Part shown: in pieces, positions 6,099 through 9,653 of the stretch
Layout: each line of letters opens with the position of its first letter
Numbering within the stretch: the first letter of the stretch is position 1
Source of the DNA: Alphaproteobacteria bacterium
Lineage (GTDB): Bacteria > Pseudomonadota > Alphaproteobacteria > Rhizobiales > Aestuariivirgaceae
NCBI GenBank assembly: GCA_020441605.1
Contig: JAGRLX010000202.1
Location: 1-9,653 of the forward strand
Reading direction: 5' to 3'
Length of the DNA: 9,653 nucleotides
Made by a program: the position numbers and the translations under genes
Notes under the pieces: model-generated
The model's input: only the letters and a program-made list of their open reading frames with translations
Database searches by the model: none
Told to the model about the DNA's origin: nothing

Positions 6099-6896
6099 TC
6101 AGCCCTCCAGCCGCCCGGAGTGATCGGTCAGAGTGGCGGCCGAGGTCTTCGTCTTGCCGCTCAGCAGGCGGTCAGCCCAGGTGAAGAGCCGGTCAAAAGC
6201 CGAGCCATCGGGCTTTGGCAATGCTACAGGCTCCGATGTCCGCGCGTCCCTGCGCCGTCGTGGCGGCAGGTACTTGTTGACCGGTTTGTAGTCCATGGCA
6301 GGCAGAAGGTCATAGCCGCCGCGATCGGCCACAAGGCGCGAGACATCCGAGTTGGCGTCTCCCAGGTCGCCGAAGTGGCGGGCGCCGGCCGGGCAGGCCT
6401 TGACGCAGGCCGGCTGACGGTCCTCGGGGTCCAAGTTTTCATTATAGATCCGATCGACGCAAAGGGTGCATTTCTTCATCACGCCATGGCTTGCATCATA
6501 CTCGCGCGCGCCATAGGGGCAGGCCCAGGAGCAAAGCTTGCAGCCGATGCATGTCTCCGGATTAACCAGCACGATGCCATCCTCGGCCCGCTTGTAGGAT
6601 GCGCCTGTCGGGCAGACGGTGACGCAGGCCGGCTGCTCGCAATGAAGGCAGGATCGCGGAAAATGGACAATCCGCGATTGCGTTTCCCCCTGTTCCGTCA
6701 CCTCGTATCCATGTACGCGGTTAAGCCAGACGCCATCGGGATCGGCGCCATAGGGGTCCCTGTCGGTCAACGGCGCTGAATAGCCCTGGGCGTTCCATTC
6801 CTTGCAGGATGTGGCGCAGGCCTGGCAGCCGACACAGGTATCGAGATCGATGACCAGGCCAAGCTTTTTTGCGGCGGGAGGTGGCAGGGATGTCAT
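6099..6896 (-). CDS. soeB: SoeB: iron-sulfur subunit of sulfite dehydrogenase (four [4Fe-4S] clusters)
   Basis: The 265-residue ferredoxin-like subunit is of the DmsB/NrfC kind. Sixteen cysteines form four cluster motifs: C21-C24-C27-C31, C83-C86-C91-C95, C116-C119-C122-C126, and C143-C146 with C164-C168. It relays electrons between the molybdenum subunit SoeA and the membrane anchor SoeC. The tail after the last cluster (GGYDLLPAMDYKPVNKYLPP) matches what I recall of SoeB. There is no signal peptide. The ATG at 6896 is chosen because GGAGG lies 5 bases before it and the family sequence begins at LGLVIDLDTCVGC; an upstream extension to 6992 would only read through the end of soeA. The start overlaps the soeA stop as ATGA, typical of translational coupling and fixed subunit stoichiometry. 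Confidence 0.92.
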   Translation of the reverse strand: MTSLPPPAAKKLGLVIDLDTCVGCQACATSCKEWNAQGYSAPLTDRDPYGADPDGVWLNRVHGYEVTEQGETQSRIVHFPRSCLHCEQPACVTVCPTGASYKRAEDGIVLVNPETCIGCKLCSWACPYGAREYDASHGVMKKCTLCVDRIYNENLDPEDRQPACVKACPAGARHFGDLGDANSDVSRLVADRGGYDLLPAMDYKPVNKYLPPRRRRDARTSEPVALPKPDGSAFDRLFTWADRLLSGKTKTSAATLTDHSGRLEG

Positions 6897-9653
6897 TTCG
6901 CCCTCCGCAGCGGCTTCAGCGCGGCAAATTGCGGGGCGCTGGCGGCGGTCTGGTCTGCAGCTTTTTCGATCCGGACGCGGAGGTCGTACCATGCCGCCTG
7001 TCCGGTGATCGGATCGCTGTTGGAATAGCGGTAGCCGCCTTCACGTTCGGGAAGAAGTTCCGAGATCAAGTGGTTGAGCAAGAATCCTTTCTTCGATTCC
7101 GGGGCATCCTTGTCCAGGCCCCAGGCGCCGCTTCTCTTGCCGATGGCGTTCCAGGTCCAGGCGGTGTCCGGATTGACGCCGTCCATAAGTTTGGCCTGGG
7201 CCTTGATCCGGCCGTGGTGCGAGGTGACCATCACCCAGTCGCCGTCAGCGATGCCAAGGTCAAACGCCCGCTCTCTCGCCATGTAGAGCCAGTTCCGGCC
7301 GAGGATCTGGCGGAGCCAGGCATTCTGCGAGCCCCAGGAATGGTACATGGCCATGGGCCGCTGGGTCACGGCGTGCATGGGGAATTCCTCGCCGTTCACC
7401 AATTCGCCTTCGAAAGGTGGGTACCAGAAGGGAATCGGATCGAAGTGTGCGGCGATGCGCCCGCGATGCTCGACAGGAGGCACCACCTTGCCGTGGCCCT
7501 GGGCGGCGAGGCGGAATTTCTGCAAGGGTTCGCAGTAGAGCTGATGGATCACCGGCTCGGGCTTGCCCATGAAGCCGAAGAAGGTCGCCCAGTCGAGATA
7601 GGCCCAGTTGACATGGCGGTAGTACTTCATGTGGTCGGGCAGTTCGTAGAACCAGTGGCAACCGTTGTCGATGTAGTGCTGGAGCTGTTCCGGGTTGGGA
7701 GCGCCACGGCCTTGCGCCTTGCCATTCGCGCCACGGAAGCCGGCGAGCGGTCCCACGCCGGGGGCTCGTTCATGGTTCACGATATAGTCGGCATAACCTC
7801 CCGGATAGCGCGGGCTGCCATCGGTGCGGGTCATTCCCGGCAGCCCGAGGCGCGCGCCGAGGTCGAGCAGCACCGATTGGAAAGGCCGCACGTCGCGGTC
7901 GGGCTCGACCACCGGCTGACGGATCGAATCGGCCGGCCCGTCGGCTTCCGATATGGGGCGGTCGAGCAGCGAGATGCAGTCCCAGCGCTCGAGATAGGTG
8001 GTGTCTGGAAACACGAGGTCGGCATAATGCACCATCTCCGAGGCGTAGGCGTCGGAATAGATGATCCGGGGTATCACGTATTCGCCAGTGTCATCCTTCG
8101 CGGTAAGATACTTGATGGTGTCCGGCACGTTCATCGCCGAATTCCAGCTCATGTTGGCCATATACATGAACAGAACATCGATGCCGTAGGGATCCTTCTT
8201 GGCGGCATTGGTGATGACCATGTGCATAAGGCCGTGCGCGGCAATGGGCGCTTCCCAGCTATAGGCTTTGTCAATGCGCTGGGGCTTGCCTTCGGCGCAG
8301 ACCAGCAAGTCCTCCGGACTGGTGACGAAACCCAGCGGCGGTCCTGGAAGGGGCGTGTTGGGCTTGACCTGGCCCGGCTTTCCAGCCGGTTTCACGCCTG
8401 GCGGCGGCGGCTTGGGGAAAGGCGGCTTGTATCGGAAACCTCCCGGCACATCGATGGTGCCGAGGATGATCTGCAGAAGATGGATCGTGCGGCAGGTCTG
8501 GAAGCCGTTGGCATGGGCCGAAATACCGCGCATGGCGTGCATGGCGACTGGACGCCCGAGCATCTTCTCGTGGGTGCGGCCGAGATGATCCGTCCAAGGA
8601 ATGTCCAGCTCGATCTGCTGGTTGAAGGCGGTGTCCGCCAGTTCAGCGGCGATGCGCTTGATAGTCTCCGCCGGAACACCGCAGCGGGCGGCGACCGCCT
8701 CGGGGGCCCAGTCAGGCGACAGGAACCTCTCGGCGATCAACTGGAAGCTGGTCACGGCCCGGCGGCCGTCGGGCAGCTTGTAACGTCCCATGAGTTTGGG
8801 CAAGGCGTCGGGCGACAAGGCCGGCATGGGCGTGCCCGAATGGGCGTCCCAGACAAGGGCCGAACCCTGGGCATTGCGGGCAAACAGACCGTCGTCGGCG
8901 CCACCTGGATTTTCGATCACCAGCCAAGACGAATTGGTGAAGCGCGACAGGTATTCGCCGTCGATCTTCTGGGCGGCGAGCAATTCGTGGATCAGCGCGC
9001 CGACGAACAGGCCATCAGTACCGGGGCGGATGCCGATCCATTCGTCGGCAATGGCCGAATAGCCGGTACGGATCGGATTGACCGAGACGATCTTGGCGCC
9101 GCGACCCTTGAGCGCTCCGAGGCCTGCCTTGATGGGGTTGGACGCATGGTCTTCGGCCACACCAAAGAGCAGGAAGTACTTGGCGTGCTTCCAGTCGGGT
9201 TCACCGAATTCCCAGAACGAGCCGCCGAAGGTATAGAGGCCGGCGGCCGCCATGTTCACCGAACAGAAGCCACCATGGGCGGCATAATTGGGCGTGCCGA
9301 ACTGGGTTGCCCACCAGCCGGTCAGGCCCTGGCTCTGGTCGCGGCCAGTGAAAAAGGCGAGCTTGCGCGGATCGCTGTTACGGACTTCGGAGAGCCACAT
9401 GGTAGCGGTGCGCAGCGCCTCCTCCCATTCGATCTCGCGGAATTCGCCTGAGCCGCGTTCACCAACCCGGATGAGCGGCTTTGAAAGCCTGGCCGGCGAA
9501 TAATGCTGCATGATGCCTGAAGCACCCTTGCCGCAGATGACCCCCTTGTTGACCGGATGATCGCGGTTGCCCTCGATGTACTTGACCGTGCCATCCTTCA
9601 GATAGACCTTGATGCCGCAGCGGCAGGCACACATGTAGCACGTGGTGGTCTTG
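6893..9653 (-). CDS. soeA: SoeA: molybdopterin catalytic subunit of cytoplasm-facing sulfite dehydrogenase (5' end cut by window)
   Basis: About 919 residues are visible. The gene runs off the right edge, and probably only a short stretch of N-terminus is missing. It is a DMSO-reductase-family bis-MGD molybdoenzyme. The first visible residues, KTTTCYMCACRCG, with the later VICGKG, give the CX2CX3C...C motif for the catalytic-subunit [4Fe-4S] cluster. GRDQSQGLTGWWATQFGTPN and HGGFCSVNMAAAGLYTFGG follow; the Cys of GFCSVN (codon 9265-9263) is the likely molybdenum ligand. HYSPARL and WTWNAIGKRSGAWGLDKDAPE also fit SoeA as I recall it from Allochromatium and roseobacters. SoeABC oxidises sulfite to sulfate on the cytoplasmic face. 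The cluster motif appears to lie very near the true N-terminus, consistent with no Tat signal, but the extreme N-terminus is not in view. Polysulfide or thiosulfate reductase catalytic subunits are more distant alternatives. The operon promoter lies outside the window. Confidence 0.9.
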   Translation of the reverse strand, partial: KTTTCYMCACRCGIKVYLKDGTVKYIEGNRDHPVNKGVICGKGASGIMQHYSPARLSKPLIRVGERGSGEFREIEWEEALRTATMWLSEVRNSDPRKLAFFTGRDQSQGLTGWWATQFGTPNYAAHGGFCSVNMAAAGLYTFGGSFWEFGEPDWKHAKYFLLFGVAEDHASNPIKAGLGALKGRGAKIVSVNPIRTGYSAIADEWIGIRPGTDGLFVGALIHELLAAQKIDGEYLSRFTNSSWLVIENPGGADDGLFARNAQGSALVWDAHSGTPMPALSPDALPKLMGRYKLPDGRRAVTSFQLIAERFLSPDWAPEAVAARCGVPAETIKRIAAELADTAFNQQIELDIPWTDHLGRTHEKMLGRPVAMHAMRGISAHANGFQTCRTIHLLQIILGTIDVPGGFRYKPPFPKPPPPGVKPAGKPGQVKPNTPLPGPPLGFVTSPEDLLVCAEGKPQRIDKAYSWEAPIAAHGLMHMVITNAAKKDPYGIDVLFMYMANMSWNSAMNVPDTIKYLTAKDDTGEYVIPRIIYSDAYASEMVHYADLVFPDTTYLERWDCISLLDRPISEADGPADSIRQPVVEPDRDVRPFQSVLLDLGARLGLPGMTRTDGSPRYPGGYADYIVNHERAPGVGPLAGFRGANGKAQGRGAPNPEQLQHYIDNGCHWFYELPDHMKYYRHVNWAYLDWATFFGFMGKPEPVIHQLYCEPLQKFRLAAQGHGKVVPPVEHRGRIAAHFDPIPFWYPPFEGELVNGEEFPMHAVTQRPMAMYHSWGSQNAWLRQILGRNWLYMARERAFDLGIADGDWVMVTSHHGRIKAQAKLMDGVNPDTAWTWNAIGKRSGAWGLDKDAPESKKGFLLNHLISELLPEREGGYRYSNSDPITGQAAWYDLRVRIEKAADQTAASAPQFAALKPLRRAK
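6902..6906 (-). promoter_or_regulatory. Ribosome-binding site of soeB inside the end of soeA
   Basis: GGAGG on the minus strand, 5 bases before the soeB ATG (6896-6894) and inside the last codons of soeA. Together with the ATGA stop/start overlap it decides the soeB start and indicates coupled translation. Confidence 0.75.

Noticed and set aside
8340..8430. Proline-rich stretch within SoeA (KPPFPKPPPPGVKPAG and following), a possible inserted low-complexity linker.
   Set aside because: Other SoeA proteins, as I recall, also have a proline-rich segment at this place, so it looks like a family feature.
6869..9451. An 860-codon open frame on the plus strand, opposite soeA.
   Set aside because: It mirrors soeA in GC-rich DNA where TTA, CTA and TCA codons are rare, so the opposite strand stays open by chance. 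Its translation shows no recognisable family and soeA is unambiguous.

Overview
The window looks like a chromosomal segment from a GC-rich alphaproteobacterium, most likely of the Hyphomicrobiales (a Devosia- or Rhizobium-like organism). That placement is inferred from GC-rich codon use and from the family mix: a Bmt-type homocysteine methyltransferase, an MtbC-like corrinoid protein, SoeABC sulfite dehydrogenase and an Azospirillum-type sugar 1-dehydrogenase. The window is almost fully coding, with no intergenic stretch above about 160 bases. I see no rRNA, tRNA, insertion sequence, integrase, phage gene or CRISPR array.

Layout from left to right. Positions 1-183 (minus) hold the first 61 codons of a cobalamin-binding corrinoid protein that runs off the left edge. 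A 158-bp divergent spacer follows. Next is a plus-strand pair only 10 bp apart: a class-V PLP enzyme of the cysteine-desulfurase-like TIGR01976 type (342-1586) and a Gfo/Idh/MocA sugar dehydrogenase very like L-arabinose/D-galactose 1-dehydrogenase (1597-2538). The dehydrogenase overlaps tail-to-tail by 41 bp with a minus-strand two-domain kinase-like protein (2498-4024). That gene lies 13 bp downstream of a Bmt-type homocysteine S-methyltransferase (4038-5051). Upstream of bmt is a perfect 20-bp inverted repeat that overlaps a plausible promoter and resembles an ArsR/SahR operator. The right half is a tightly packed minus-strand soeABC operon for a membrane-bound molybdenum sulfite dehydrogenase: soeA 6893-9653, cut at its N-terminus by the window edge; soeB 6099-6896; soeC 5167-6096.

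How the genes may work together. The corrinoid protein and the homocysteine methyltransferase are two parts of the methionine cycle. They may be modules of a split cobalamin-dependent methionine synthase, controlled by an S-adenosylhomocysteine-responsive repressor. SoeABC oxidises sulfite, for example from organosulfur breakdown, to sulfate and passes electrons to quinone. The PLP enzyme/sugar dehydrogenase pair sits between the two methionine genes in opposite orientation and may be a later insertion. The most open questions are the kinase apparently co-transcribed with bmt, the PLP enzyme that lacks the usual desulfurase cysteine, and a repeat-like palindrome inside the kinase reading frame.
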